The notes: generated by a model from the sequence alone, not told the origin. Shown: positions 35,411 to 48,777, counted from the stretch's first letter. The stretch: DNA of 64,000 nt from Blasia pusilla (GCA_050084515.1 CM114271.1:56172001-56236000); one strand, 5' to 3'. Translations and numbers: made by a program.

Positions 35411-37131
35411 ATGGCGAAGCCATGGGGTGGAGCGGGGAAGTGGGCAGCAGAGTCCGAGCAGGCTGATGAAGATGCCAAAGCGCAGCGGACAGCTACCACG
35501 TTGCCTGCAGAGGCGTTTCCATCGCTGGGAGAATCAATTTCTTCGAAGCCGAAGAAGAAGAAGGCAACAACGCTAAGCATTTCCGAGTTTACGACTGGAA
35601 AGTATGTTGGCCCTGGAGGAAAGGCGCGTCAGATCCCAGATACCAGTCGTCTCACCACGGAAGAGATGATGATGTTGCCGACCGCACCGAGGGACAGGAG
35701 CAACGAAGAGTCAGAAATTGGCAGTCTCGGGGGAGGTTTTCGGGATTATGGAGGTTACAGGGGTGGAGGTGATCGAATGGGCAGCGGTGAGAGAGGCGGT
35801 GGTGATCGCGATGTTCGAGAACGAAACAACTTCGGTGGTGGTTTTGGTAGGGAAGGAGATAGGGATGTTAGAGACGACGGTCCGTCGAGAGCAGATGAGG
35901 CAGACAACTGGGGAGCTTCCAAGAAACCTCTTCCTTCTGCGTATGTCGGAAGCGGAGGTGGCGGTGGTGGACGAGAAGACAGACGCTACGACGATGAGCG
36001 TAGCGGTGAGCGAGGAAGGTTGAGTGATCGTGATATGCCGTCCAGAGCCGATGAGGTCGATAACTGGGGATCCACCAAAAAGTTTGTGCCGTCTGTCTCA
36101 GCAGACGTGTACGAAAGACGAGGGGGCCGAGGAAGTGATAGAGGTGGATTCACCGAGGGGGATCGAAGAGCCGGAGGCTGGTTTGAAGACGCCCAAGGTG
36201 GGATCTCCAAAGCGGATGAAGTGGACAACTGGGGCGCTGTCAAGAAGTTTCAGCCTAGCTCAGGTCCCCCAGAGCGTCGGGGCGGGGGAGGAGGTTTCGA
36301 TTCCTCTTACAGGGATGCAGGACCGGAAGCCCAGCGTTGGGCAAGACGGGATCCTCCGCCTCCGCGCGATGATGTCGTCAGGCCCGCTGAACGTACTCGT
36401 TTGGTGCTAGCTCCGCGATCCATTCCTGTGGACACTCTAACTCTGCCGCTGCATGTTGACAGGAATGGCGAGAACGAAAGGCCACATTCATCCCACTCGA
36501 GCCGTTCAGACCGTTCAGTTGCTCTATCTGAAACTAATTCTCTCATTGGGGATCATCCTCCTAGCAAGCCGAGGCATAGATCCAATCCGTTCGGTGCAGC
36601 TCGCCCGCGGGAGGAGGTTCTTGCCGAGAAGGGTCAAGATTGGAGGAAAATCGATGCCGATTTGGAAGTTAAGGCAGAGAAGTTTAGCAGGCCCTCGAGC
36701 AGTCATTCAAGCCGTTCCAGCAGACCTCAAACTCCTGAAGTAGGACTGGGAGAGGGTCTTCCTAAGTCTCGTGCGAAGGTTAACCCGTTCGGAGAAGCGA
36801 GGCCACGCGAGCGGGACGCTCCATATGAAGATCGGGGTAATAGAGACTGGCGCAAGTTCAACGTGGATCTTGAAGACAGGTACCTTTTGTTCCCAGGAAA
36901 TCTGACTTCCTATGTTAGAGGCAAATGTGACTTGCTCCATCTGTTCGTTCCCAGGAAGTCTGACGTGTCTTTGTTGTAGGCAAATGTGTCCTGTTTCATC
37001 CCTAACGTGTTTTCGTGAAAGTACGCTGGGACCTACCTGTCTGATCCCTCATTGGTATGTCCCTGTACAGGCCAGTGAGTGAAGAAGTGAAGCCGGCAGC
37101 TGAAGAGAGCAATGCCCGGGTAGTTTCTTGA
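35411..37131 (+). CDS. eIF4B: Eukaryotic translation initiation factor 4B (plant type)
   Basis: eIF4B helps eIF4A/eIF4F unwind mRNA 5' leaders in the cytosol. There are two exons, 35,411-36,879 and 37,071-37,131, with a 191-bp GT-AG intron that splits an Arg codon; the product is 509 residues. The start is the ATG of MAKPWGGAGKWA, the usual plant N-terminus. Features in order: FPSLGE (residues about 37-42) and LSISEFTTGKYVGPGG (about 55-70); a Gly/Arg/Asp-rich central region with three copies of the plant motif (S)(R/K)ADE(V/A)DNWG; then two related C-terminal blocks, NPFGAARPREEVLAEKGQDW and NPFGEARPRERD...RDWRKFN, separated by a Ser-rich SSHSSRSS stretch. No RNA-recognition motif is seen, as in plant eIF4B generally. 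Translation would otherwise read on from exon 1 into the intron to a stop at 36,979, so unspliced RNA would give a different tail. Confidence 0.9.
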
Positions 37132-40100
37132 AGAGCATTAGGGTGGTTGGGTACGAGCTGCCCGCTACAGGAGAGACATGGTGGCACATTGACCTTTGCA
37201 GATATAAGGCGCTGAGAGCATGTAGTGAGCCAGTTGAAATCATACGCAAGTTTCCCACACGGTTACATTTCGGTTATAGCAAAAGGCTGTGGTGTTTTCA
37301 ACGATCCATTCTCTTCGGTGATCTTGGAAGGAAGAGAAGAAAAGAGAGGCGAGGAGGGCTGGGGGGAGGTTGGGTGGCAGGGCGGGGGAGGGATAGAGCC
37401 TGCTTTATCTGAAGCTGAGGTTTCTTTTTTTGGGGGGAGAGTGCTGCAGATTTTCTGACTTGCCAGATTTTGTGTCCTTTAGGGGCAGATGTTAAGTCAG
37501 CTTGTGCCTTTTAATTTTCACAATTTTTGAGTCTCAGTTAGGGAAATAGACGCAGCGATTTGGAGGAGAGCGGAAAATTTGCTAAGGAGAAGTTAAGGAG
37601 GTATCATCTTTCCTAGCCGTGTGCCATAGGTCATAGTTAAGTTTAACTTAAGTTCAATGCTATGCGACTGTTTATCATAATAAGAAATATCTAGATCAAT
37701 GATTCTTACGCCCATTTAACCTGCTCCCTGATGGGTCGGGTGTGATGGAGGTAGGGGAAGAGAGGAAAAAAGTTTTCTGGAGCTCCCACTGGCGTAGTGG
37801 CGGCCAGTTGACCTTCAAGTCTCTTGCTGACATGGTCGAAGCTGGTTGTCATGCCCTCAAAATCTCATTCCTTAGCCTGAGGATTGTACACGTTTCAGCA
37901 TAATCGCTGCGAAATGACAGAGCCGCCCTTCTTCCCCATATCTTGATGATACGCGTTCTCCGTGTATGTGGTAGTTTACATTGTCATTGATGCCGATTAG
38001 CATTATGGCCCCGTGCAACATCACTTTAGTTACTATGTGATGGTGCTTCTGAGACAAAGCTACACGAGGATATTTTTTTGGGGATTCCCCCCCATCATAA
38101 ACTATCTAGGTGTTTGGGAGCCCTCTTGAATCAAATTTTTTAGTAGCTTTGGATGTTACATCGCGGCAAGTTTCAGACTGTATCCTTAGTACTTATTTTC
38201 ATGCTTTGTGTCAGACCGAGTTTCCCTCCTATTGAAGCTTTTTGGTTGAAACTTTGTTGTTCCATCCAGATGGCTAGATGGTATCCCTACTTGATGCCAC
38301 CTGGGATGCTTATATTGGGCAAGTGTGGAACAATCAAGTGCTATAATGTGAGGTGGTGGATGTGCTGCTTATTCTTGAAGTAGCAGTCTTTTATTTGCTG
38401 TTTTCGAGTAAGAAAGAATGATTCTGGATTGTGAAATCTGGCTTCACGCCTCAACAAAGCATCTGATCCAGGATGGCACGCGTGGACCTTTTACTAACTT
38501 CAGTACGCGGGTGGTCAATGGAATGCGAGGCAATTTGACTTCTACTTGGTTGTGGTTGGGGTTTACTTTTTGATGCCACCTGGAATTTTTGTATTCTTTT
38601 GTGGTCATACCTCTGGCTTTTTTTTTAATTCAGGTGAGGGTATTGGTAGTTTCTCTTCTCACTTCACCATTTTCGTTACACATACGTTGAAAATAGTCAT
38701 GAATGTCCTTGAGTCTCTGTGAGTTGGATGCATTTCTTGGGGAAGATCGGAATTACGACCCTGCAATTCAGCTATGTTGGAAATTTAAATTTGGCTGGGG
38801 GTAATCTCCTCTCATGGACGATACATTGGTGGCCACAGGTTTCTTAGTTACTTTCATGTGGTGCATCATTCGTGATCTTTTCGTGGATTGAGGTATGAGC
38901 GAATTGCATACATTTGATGAGCCATGTCCTTGACCCTCGAGCCAAACTAATTTTGGTGTGTCAGTTTGCATTCCAAATTTCTTTGGAAGTAGGAGGAACT
39001 TGGAGACCCTTTTGTCAGACATCGACATATAACTGGTATTTTTCAGGGCTCATCTAAAGCTACTTGATCCCAAATATATGGAGCCTTCTGGAAATAAGTT
39101 CAAGAGTTTCAGTTCCAATAATGGTTTTGTTTGGAATGTGGTATGTCACTGTTTCACTTGCTGATCCCTCCCTCCTTGTAAGTCTTGTGAAGGAATGGGT
39201 CAGATTTGGCAATCTTACAATTCCTGTACCTAAGGTCATGGACCAGAGCTTTAGATGTGGATTGGAACCAGTGATCTCTTGCACATTTATTAAGGTTTTG
39301 CCTAGCATGGAGTTGAATGTTGTCTCTGCAGACCTTTTTTGATTTGGATGTTGTTGGTGTCGATCTTGAAGGACGAAAATCTTTGCCACTCCTTTCTACA
39401 TCCAGTCCAAAACTAAAAGTTGGATGATCAAATGACGTGGTAGCCTTATTGCATTGGATGTTAAGGACGTGAATGTAGTGTCCCATCTACAATTTTGGAT
39501 GGAGCCCTGGTAGAGGGTTCCACGTGTACCAGCCTCAAGTACGTGAGCTGTAACTAGCCCTTTTGTAATATAAGTGTATGAGATTAGTGAAGATATGCGC
39601 CTCAACAACCGGGCAAGAGCTATCAGATAGAACTTGGAAGGAAATGTATATGTGTAGCATCACCCTGAGAATCTCGGGAAGTCCCCGTCCCTAGAGGATA
39701 GATGTTGAGGACGACTGGCATTTGATGAGCAAGCTAGTCTGGGTGGCTATAAATCTGAGAATTAGCTCGGCGAGGTAAAGTACGGTCCTTCAGTTGACGT
39801 TCTGCTTAACAGCAGTGAATGTGAAGCTGGAGCCGAAGCCTCATCGGAAGACAATGTGGCAATTCGACTGAAGTGGGCAGTGGAACTTGAACGTGCTGGC
39901 ACTAAACCAGTACCGGCTTCCTCATGCCTCTGCCGGTCATGTCTGTAGTAAGGCTGTCGGCACACGAGTTTGTCAGTCTGTGCAGGTGTTCGCCGTTAAC
40001 CATCACGGTCTCCACGCTTCCGCGGTGAAGCGATTGGATTGACAATAGTTATCTCATGTGGACTTCAGATCTCCAACTATCTTGCAAATTGGTTCACGTA

Positions 40101-41429
40101 GAGGGCTTCCAGCTTTGGCTCCCTGATAATTTTTGAAGTATACGAAGTACTGGTGAGTGGTAGTGGTGAAGGAATGCAGATAGTTCGATAGTTGCCGTTT
40201 ATTACTGTGTGCACAGATGACAAGTCGAACTGTTAGCGGAAGCCCAGCCAAAAGCTGCAAGACCAAATAAGTACACCCCTAAGCCACTCTTAAAACTCCG
40301 AGACGCTCCGGAGACGTGCATGAAGTTACCAGATGTCAGAGCGTGCAGCGTCTCATCCTTGCGAGGGGGATCCGTACATCGTGAAGCGCAGTAGAGCCAC
40401 AGTTTACTGCTCTCTCGGCGGAATCTCGACGAAAGTCTCTCCACACCCGCCTCTCACTGTAGCCCGGGAATCTTTAGCCATTTGAACTCCCGAGTACGAT
40501 TAATCGACGGTACGATCTGTCTCCTTTGGACTTCCTTGCAGTGAGCCTGCTACTACGGCTGGTATACGGTACCTGAAAGGGTAGAATGTAACGATGTGTC
40601 AACAGACCTAAAGCAGAAACATACTCTAGAAGTGGGCAACCGGCCTGGTGGCAATACGTTTTTGCTTCCCTGTACTAATTGCACATGATTCTTCGTTACT
40701 AACATGTACGTAGGATGAACGTACTAAGTGCCTTACGTTAAGCGAGACCGACTTTGCCATACTCTCAATGTCAGTTGCATGGAGCAACCGTACCAAAGTG
40801 CCTCCGACGAGCGTCCCAAATCCACGCCTGGATTACAGGGAGCCATTCTATGAAGTGCCTTCGTTTTCAGCAAAAATTCAGAGTTTGTTAAACTTTGGCG
40901 AATTAAGTTTGCAACTAAATTTGAAATGAACTTGCGCAAACATGATGGATCAGGGTTTGGGCTATCCACACTTTGGACTTCCCTTAGAGACATACTATCA
41001 CACATTCCTTCCATCAACTGCGTCGGTTTGGCCCTCCCAAAAGAAGCAAATTCCACTTTGTGACGAATAGAGGTCGAAAGAACTGCAGGGTAGGGGAGGA
41101 CGGTAATCAACACAACGCAGTGATACACGTCCGTCAAGGCCTTCCATGGCTGAAAAGCACAGCGCAAGCACTTGCAACAATTTCCAGATCAGCCTGACAG
41201 CGACCGATATGGCAACCAAAGAAAGCAAGAGCACGAATTGGACACTTCGCTAGCGAACGAGGCCTTTCAATGATCGTACTTCTAGCACACCCTTCCAGCT
41301 CTTTTCTAACGACTCAAAAACCACTACCAAGAAAATCGTGCATTGAGCTATCGTCGACGTTTGGACCACGAGTCGACGCACCCCACGAACTCGTTACGTA
41401 TCGAAATCTAGCCAACACTTTATGGTCAC
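37132..41429. other. eIF4B 3' UTR, then no gene recognised
   Basis: The first few hundred bases must contain the eIF4B 3' UTR. No second gene could be supported. Several frames of about 100 codons on both strands (39,064-39,486; 40,733-41,167) lack domains and overlap each other. Confidence 0.35.
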
Positions 41430-41444
41430 AAACCCTAAACCCTA
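41430..41444 (+). promoter_or_regulatory. Double telo-box upstream of the rRNA methyltransferase gene
   Basis: AAACCCTAAACCCTA contains a full telo-box and an overlapping second unit, about 315 bp before the start codon. The same motif type stands before eIF4B, consistent with shared control of translation-related genes. Confidence 0.5.
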
Positions 41445-41758
41445 GCTGGATATGATTTGTGGGGTCTGTTGCACTGCTTCCGTGTGCCGCTGGAAACCGT
41501 CGTGTCATCCCTCCGGAGAACACTCATATGCATAACGTCTTAAGGCACACGACTGCACATTAGAGCTACATAATTGGAGGAAGGAGTGCCTATGGTCCCT
41601 GATAGTGGATGAGTTTCAGGCGAAAGAGTATTGTGTGTCTAGGTGTCCAGCACTTCACCGGCAGGTGATTGTGAAGATGGAGGTGGGTTTGTTTAGCACA
41701 ATGAGGTGAAGCTGGAGATTGTGTAAGGGATTTCCGAAGATTGAAAAAGGGGCGCAAC

Positions 41759-44700
41759 ATGCATCTGTCTGGGCTAGCGTGGCGCTTACCGTCTTCGAAC
41801 ACCACTTCTCATGCCTTTGCGACTCCCAGCTGTGATGGCCTCGCTTGCTCAGACAGGTTTCAGTTTAAGGAGGTGAATTTAGTACATTCGCAGATATATG
41901 GTCAGAGAGGAGTATCTCCAGTGCAGCGTTTATTAATTGTACGAGCCTCCCAATACCGCAATGTGGATGATATTAGTGGTACTGTGAAGGCTCTGCAGTC
42001 GCGCAACCGTTTCCCGAAGAAATGGCTGGGCCAGGTCAGATTTTCTGCCCAATTTATGGAATGGATTGATTGTGTTGATCGGATTCCATTATCAAATGTC
42101 ATTGAGTTATAAATTACAGAAACGAAGATCTTTTCGGGACGAATTTCAATCCATGGTTCTCACATGTCTGTTGAATGCAGCATTACATGGTGAATGAAGG
42201 CGTGAATGGCAAAGTAGTCAATGCCGCACAGATAACCCCTGGAGATCTGGTGGTCGAAATTGGACCGGGAACGGGGTCCCTCACGAAAGCCCTTGTAGCT
42301 GCCGGTGCCCATGTCATTGCCATCGAGAAGGTATGAAGCAAGTAAATCACATCCAGCATAAGTTGCGATACGGTCAGATGTACTTGCAAACGAGCCCCGG
42401 GAGTTCACAGTAGAAACAAATTTGGTGACGAGATAAGGTCCAACTTAGGGGTAGTCGTATCTGCACGAAATAATTGCTTGTGAACTAGCCGGCTGGTCCA
42501 CACGATTCTGGTCTTGCAAGATGAATAGCTGGAAAATTCCAGCCGGTATGCGATAGATTGGCGTCGTAACGATAGTGTCGAGATGTCCACGGGTTGGATA
42601 GCCTCCTTGTGCGCACCATTCCTGTGTGGCAGAAGAGCCACGATTCGTAAGGCCAGAGCAGGGTACGTTGGGTTAGCTGAGAGAGGAGGTGAATATAGCG
42701 TAATTAGAGCAACTTCCAAACGGAAGCTAGGGGCGTACAAACTGACCTCTGGCAAGATGAGGGAAAAGGCGTAGTCTTTTCTTTTATATCTCGTAATTGA
42801 ATCACTGATTGCTCACCGCTGTCATGTCGCAGGACCCAGACATGGCTTCTTTGATGGCCGAACGATTTTCGGAAGGTGGTCAGGTCGAGGTAAGACATGC
42901 TTGCTTTTTCGATTACATGTTTCCCTGTTTGTGTATGTGGACGACTTAGATTCCATCGAAGCAAGACCAGAAAGATGCTTTCTCGTATGATACTTGGGTC
43001 GAACTTGTTCTCATCAGGATTCGTGCTTCTTCTGAAAAAAGGAAGTTGCGAGTCTTGAGAATGTGCTCTTTCATTATGAGTTTTGGTTGTCGCTCCGGTC
43101 TCGAGAGGGTTGTAGGAGGTCAGTTTGTTTCGTGAGTTATTTGTCCTTCCTCCTAATTTTCTGAGTGTATCTTCCTGCAAGTTTGAGGTTCACGTTTTTT
43201 GCAAACATTATCGTGCGCTTGAGCTCTGTAAGAATCTCTCGAGTTAATGAAAATACATGTTGATCATCGGGGGAAAGATATTTCCGGGAAGTGTCTAATT
43301 GGAAGGGAATTTCTGCAGGTGGTGCACCAGGATTTCTTGAAATGGCCTGTGAGAAATCAGATGGCGAAATTTATGGAGAAAGCATCTCTTGCAACAGGAC
43401 AGACGAGATTGGCAAAGGTAGATGTCACAAAATGCCTGTTAGTGGTGGATGGCTGAGCTAGCTGAAAAAGACATATTGTAGGCATTTTTGGTAGACACAG
43501 AATGTCTGTACTCTTTGATCGGCTTATTTCATTTCTCATGTCACAAGCTGCACAAAGCGATTTCCTTACACATTCAATTTATCATTGTCGTAAAGATTAT
43601 GTTTCAAAACCAGTTACGCTGTTTGTGCAGTGAAAGGATGTCGCGATCTATGCTAGCTGAGATGTTATCAATGTATGAAATGGGGTTTCTAGAGCGATAC
43701 TTTTTCGTTTGGGTGTTGATATTTACAAAAAAACTGCATGTCCAGGTGGTTTCGAATCTACCGTTCAACATCACCACCAACGTCATCAAAAGACTTCTTC
43801 CTATGGGAGACGTGTTCTCACATGTGGTTCTTCTCTTACAAGTAATCTCCTGTCTTGAAATAGAAGATATAATGTGGAGATGCTTTACCCTTGTCAGGCC
43901 TTTGCGTGTCATAAGAGGAACTCTTAGCTCTCGTGGGTATTCCTGAACACAATGCAGGGAGACGATAAGTGGAGGGATCAGGGTTGAACTGGGGACCATC
44001 TATGTTATCCGATTATCTTATCTGAACAATCCAGTCTACTAGATCCCGTCCTTGTTGGTTCATGCCACTTCCCGGTCTTTGGAATCCTAGTCAAGGCAGA
44101 GGATGTTACAGATTGAAGGGAATTGTAGTTGTCTTGGTGCTATTGCTATTGAAAGGTCTCTCACCATGAAGATCATGGCTAATTTTCTTAACTTAGAAAT
44201 TGGCTGTGGGACTCGGGAGAATAATTTTTGCCAAAAACTACCACGATTGACATTCTTGCTGACTCAATGAAGTAAATGCGACACAAGAGAAATGTGAGCT
44301 TAGTCTAGACCTTAAATGTATAATTTGGAAAAGTTGAGACGATGTCTGCCACCAATAGAGTACCTCTGTTGTTGGAGGAAGCCAAGAACATTCTTCCTTC
44401 ATTTCTGCGTCGTTTGTAAGGAGCGCAGTTTTGCAATATAAAATGGGTTTGGCAGACATAGATTACTTTCATACACAGACCGAATGGATAACTTTTAAAA
44501 TCATGGCCTCTAAATGACAACTAGTGCAAAGGGATACAAAGAAAAGTCTTTACAACTGTTCGTTTTCAGAGTCTTACCTCAGAGCTCTTGCATTACGTAT
44601 CATCCATACCTCTTGGGGACCTGGAGACATTCCTACACAATCCTTGCATTGGTAGAGGAATTGCACCTTTGAAATGCATAGAACTGATCCAATTGTCTCA

Positions 44701-46354
44701 GCAAACCTTCTAACATAACTATTGGGATTTCTGATGCAGGATGAAGCAGCCATTCGCCTTGTTGACGCCTCACCAGCCTCTGAGGACTATCGCCCAATAA
44801 GTTTTGTGGTGAACTTCTTTTCAGGTCTGTCTGAATCCTCCGGCTTTCAGATTTTTGAGTTCTGTGAAGACAAGAGTGAGGGAAAATCTTAAGACCTCCG
44901 GAACAATATTTTAGTTTCTCTACTTTAGTTTGTGAACAGTTTAGGAATAATTATATCATTAGAAGAAGAAATCCCATATGCTGCACAGGTCCTTGTTACC
45001 GGCCTATTTGGGACTTCTGAAGCTTACCATCCTATCACTTGTAGCTCAATTTTCGTAGATCTAGCCAGGTGTCAAAATTTCTGTATTGCACATTCTCTGG
45101 ATTTCACAGGGTTTGGTTCTGTTTTGTTCTGCGGACTGACTGATACCCTGGTAATCTTATACCTGTGATTATGGAAGAAGCCATTTCTAGGCTGCTGGAG
45201 CAAATGGTTCAGATAGTTGCTGGTGAAGGGACTTTGCTGCTCAAGATTTTAACTGATACTGGCATGTAGATGTGAATTGCAGTGCCCGAATACAAGTTTA
45301 AAGTACCACGAAAAGCTTTTTTCCCTCAACCACGGGTAAGGTTATGCAAGCTTCCTGCGTGTGTATGTCATATTCACTTTTTGAAATGCGGCTGGAAAGT
45401 TGCCGTGCGTCCATTGCATATGCCTGATCTAATGTTTTGATTATGTGCGGTATTTCTCAGGTAGATGGTGGTGTGGTTTGCTTTCAACTGAAGAAAGAAT
45501 CCGAATACCCTTCAGTTCCTTCAATCAAGACCTTCTTTTCTATGGTAATCAGGAGAGCGTCAATTGTCCGTCACGGTTTTGGTGTCCTCTTAGTTGAATC
45601 AAGCATGTATTTCTACTTTTCCTGACCGAACGGGTGGAGTAAGGGAATATATTCATGTATGGCACTTTTTCTGCATTAAAAAGCAGAAAGCGCTTATCTC
45701 CTTATCCGTGAATGAAGTCTGAGAGTGAAATAGAATGATCTACGGAAGGATTGAAGGATTCTATTAGAGAGTGGTTACCACTAATAGAACGACAATGAAA
45801 GAGGAAAAAGAAGAAGATCCCTGTCGCGGATAGATATCTCAACAATATTAAGATTGCTCATTGGTTAATATTTCAGGTCAATTCGGCTTTCAATGGAAAG
45901 CGGAAAATGTTGCGCAACACTCTGCAGCATCTGTTCACCCCATCCAACATTCAAGCTGCACTCAGTTCTGTTGGTCTCCCTGAGACAGTGAGTAATCTTC
46001 TAATGTGTCTTTGCCGTCAAGTCCTTGGGCTGTTCTTCGGACTCCTTCGCATCATGGTATTCAGCAGATAGAACTAGATCGTAATTTCTTTCTTGTCCCT
46101 GATTTTATCTACCCTTCATCGCTGGTGCTAGGGCGGAAGAGCCGGAGTTATTAATCTTTCGTAGCTACTCAGTTCTATGCAGACTTGGTTCAACAACATA
46201 ATGATGCTCAATTTTATGTTGCCAGGCAAGGCCGGAAGAGCTAACACTGGATCAATTTGTAGCCTTCTACAACGAAGTAACTGCAATATCTGCACTGGAT
46301 GGTTTGGTTGCTTCTATGCCTGCAGCTCCTGCGGAGTCGCTTTCGCTCGAATGA
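41759..46354 (+). CDS. PFC1: Plastid 16S rRNA dimethyladenosine transferase (KsgA/PFC1 family)
   Basis: It dimethylates two adjacent adenines near the 3' end of small-subunit rRNA, by homology in the chloroplast. Ten exons: 41,759-42,034; 42,181-42,330; 42,833-42,889; 43,319-43,417; 43,746-43,841; 44,740-44,824; 45,283-45,335; 45,461-45,544; 45,877-45,987; 46,226-46,354. All introns are GT-AG and the joined frame gives 379 residues. The first 60 residues are rich in Ser, Ala and basic residues with few acids, as a transit peptide. RFPKKWLGQHYMVN begins the enzyme. SAM-binding motif I is VVEIGPGTGSLT (exon 2), followed by HVIAIEKD. The adenine-pocket motif IV is NLPFNI (exon 5). NGKRKMLRNTLQH (exon 9) is the family's C-terminal signature. 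No damage is seen. A telo-box lies upstream. Confidence 0.93.
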
Positions 46355-47131
46355 GGTTGGAGGTTTTAGGGTCTAGGTTGCAGGTGCCCTCATCCATGCA
46401 CTTCTAAGAATTAGGAAAATTCACTGGAACCCTGTAAAATCAGGGAAGAGAGGAACCTTACACATTCAGTAGTTTTTGTCGGAGCTTTGCACCATAGAAC
46501 TCGCGCCGTGGCAGCATCCAGGAGCGGACTCTTTTCTTCATCTTGTCCATCGCCAACGCGGCGCGCCATTTGTTAAGGTTGTCGAGACGTCAAGCTGAGG
46601 TCCGTTTCCAAATCCTCACTTCCTTCGTCTGTTCAAGTGGGAGATATTGGTTCACCGATGGTTTCTTCTTTTCTTCGTTGTTCGAGTACACATCGAATCA
46701 TTTTCTTACTAAAACTGGTGACTGCGGATTGGATCACCAAATTCTGCGCGTGCTGTCTCCCTGAAACAAAGCTTGGAGCGCTGGCGTCGGTCTCCACGTC
46801 CCGTGTTAATCCGCTAGTCCGTTTGTGTGGCCTTGCCCTCGCTCCATTAACAAACAATGAACAATCAGGTGACTCGCATACCCCCTCCTTCTCGGGACGA
46901 GGTCATGATTGTGGATTGCAGATTGTCCCGAGTCCCCTGGCGTCGACCAATTCGGTCGATGCTAGCAGAAGGAAATTGCGATCATGGCGACAAGGTGATG
47001 TGACATCATGTGCCTAGCACATGGCGGCGAACATGCCGCAAGGTCTTGCTTGCGACTCATTGTGCTAATTCTTGAGGCACGCGCCACCACGTCCGGATCG
47101 AGTCACCCGACTTGGCACTATCGCTCGATGA
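46355..47131. other. PFC1 3' UTR and unassigned sequence
   Basis: The 3' UTR begins here. Overlapping frames on both strands at 46,540-47,020 are open for 70-126 codons without a recognisable domain and are not called. Confidence 0.3.
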
Positions 47132-47335
47132 TTACGGCCTCGATCAGATCTATGCAAGGTTCAAGAAGCCCTCGCACGACCCAATCTTCTCGTTTCCGAA
47201 ACCCAAGTCCACGCCCTTTTAGCCGTCTGCGCCATTCTTCTCTCGATCTCTTCTTATCTCCTGCAAGTTTATGGTGGCTTTGCCGATTTGAACATGGACA
47301 CTTTGAATCGCCGTGCGCAATATTCCGGGAGATGA
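47132..47335 (+). CDS. Possible exon with a hydrophobic helix, unrecognised
   Basis: A frame of 67 codons without its own start, ending in TGA. It has a coding-like pattern: VQEALARPNLLVSETQVHAL, then AVCAILLSISSYLL, a likely membrane-spanning helix, then VYGGFADLNMDTLNRR. No clear acceptor was fixed. It could be the last exon of an unknown gene or a chance frame. Confidence 0.2.
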   Translation, partial: LRPRSDLCKVQEALARPNLLVSETQVHALLAVCAILLSISSYLLQVYGGFADLNMDTLNRRAQYSGR

Positions 47336-47545
47336 GTGAACTCTTGGCACTTGTGCCCATGTGAGGAAGTTCTACTACTCGAGCCAATGGTACATAATCA
47401 AGGACAAATAAAGAGAACGGCAAATATCAAGTCAAAACATGTTGGATCAGGTTGGATCAGCGACCGCCATACCATATAGCATCAAGGATACATCTCGTGA
47501 AATAAGAAGATTAACTCTCCGTCGAGAGGTTGTTTGAGTAGTTAG

Positions 47546-47857
47546 TATTGAAAATTGAATTCTAATCAAGCTCATGAGACATCTGAGCTATTACATTTGG
47601 TATTCCCACGAAATAGGAAAGTTTAATTTTAATTAGACACTTAAATAAAATTATTTTAATTAGGGTTAGTTAATCACATTTAATCTCACTCGAGACTTTG
47701 GTTAAGATTATAGTTATGGTTGTTTCTACATATCTTATATAATTGAGAAGGGGACCAATTTCCACTCATTCTTTCATTGCAAATTTCGTTCTCCATGGTG
47801 GTGTGTGTGTGTGAGAGCCGTTTTCCACCAGTTATGCTTGTTAAACAATTTTTCACA
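47546..47857 (+). repeat. Copia 5' LTR
   Basis: Starts TATTGAAAATTGAA (probably TGTTG originally), ends TTTTTCACA, 312 bp. The 3' LTR at 57,028 matches it in order: CAAGCTCATGAGA, TTACATTTGGTA/CTACATTTGGTA, TAGGGTTAGTTAAT, and TATATAATTGAGAAGG. CTTATATAATT (47,738-47,748) could serve as TATA box. Confidence 0.75.
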
Positions 47858-47870
47858 TGGTATCAGAGCG
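47858..47870 (+). promoter_or_regulatory. Copia primer-binding site (initiator tRNA-Met)
   Basis: TGGTATCAGAGCG directly follows the LTR end and matches the 3' end complement of plant initiator tRNA-Met, the usual copia primer. The methyltransferase elements here lack it. Confidence 0.85.
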
Positions 47871-48147
47871 ATAGGAGAACATCACTTGCAATTCTTGATG
47901 TTTGAGGAGAGAAGAGAGGCAAGAGAAGGCGCAATTTCAATTTGGGAGAAGGAAGTTTTATTCTGAGCTCAGTGGGTGCAGATTACATGTGGAGCCTTGA
48001 CGATGATAAAACTTTTAAGGCGTTTTTTAAGGCTTTCCTGGTCGATTTAGCCATCTGCGTTCATAGCGGCTAAAATGACGCCAAATGCTAGTTCTAGCCG
48101 TCTTGTAGAGCATATATGGTCAAACCGGCCAACAAGTCACAGATTTA

Positions 48148-48777
48148 AATGTATGGCATAAAAAAATTGGATACATGAATCTTCAAAGATTACATAGTCT
48201 TTCATCATCTAATATAGTAATAGGACTCCCTAAATTAGCGAGTCCTACTACGTTAGAGGTATGTCCTGCTTGCCAATTTGGCAAACAAGTTAGATTTCCT
48301 TTTCCAAAGCAAGGTAGAAGAGCATCTAGGATATTGGAGTTGATCCACACTAATGTGTGGACAACATCACAACAAAGCCTTAGCGGTTGCCAGTACTTTG
48401 TTTCATTTATTGATAACTTCTCTATATGGGTATATTTTCTGAAAGCCAAGTCAGAGGTATTCTCAATGTTCCAAACATTCAGAGTTCTAGTAGAGAAGCA
48501 GACTGGAGAACACATTCTGAAATTACGTTGTGATGGAGGAGATGAGTATCTTTCAACAGAGTTTGATGACTATTTACATCAAAATGACATCCAACGTCAA
48601 GTGACTTACCGTTATAGTCCACAACAAAATGAAGTGGCTCAGAGGAAGAATCGATATATTGCTGAAGCGGCACGAGCTATGCTGAATGAGAAGAACATGC
48701 CTAAGGTGTATTGGGCAGAGGTTGTAGCATGTGCAGTCTTCTTAATCAATCGAACTCCAAGAGTTTTATCATGAACT
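48148..48777 (+). pseudogene. Copia integrase, broken
   Basis: The zinc domain has WHKKLGYMNLQRLHS-like text and CPACQFGK. The core shows LELIHTNVW, YFVSFIDNFSIWVYFL and LRCDGGDEYLSTEF. At the catalytic Glu, the usual GVAERKNR reads EVAQRKNR, a Glu-to-Gln change. A perfect 18-bp inverted repeat (48,761-48,800) disrupts the frame after the INRTPRVL segment. From 48,800 the protein continues in decayed form (TPFEFF, FLKVFGCICYAHVP, then RCIFIGYADRTKG). Confidence 0.8.

Noticed and set aside
34689-35580. Several 60-196-codon frames opposite and upstream of eIF4B
   Set aside because: GC-rich shadow frames of the promoter and first exon; no domain.
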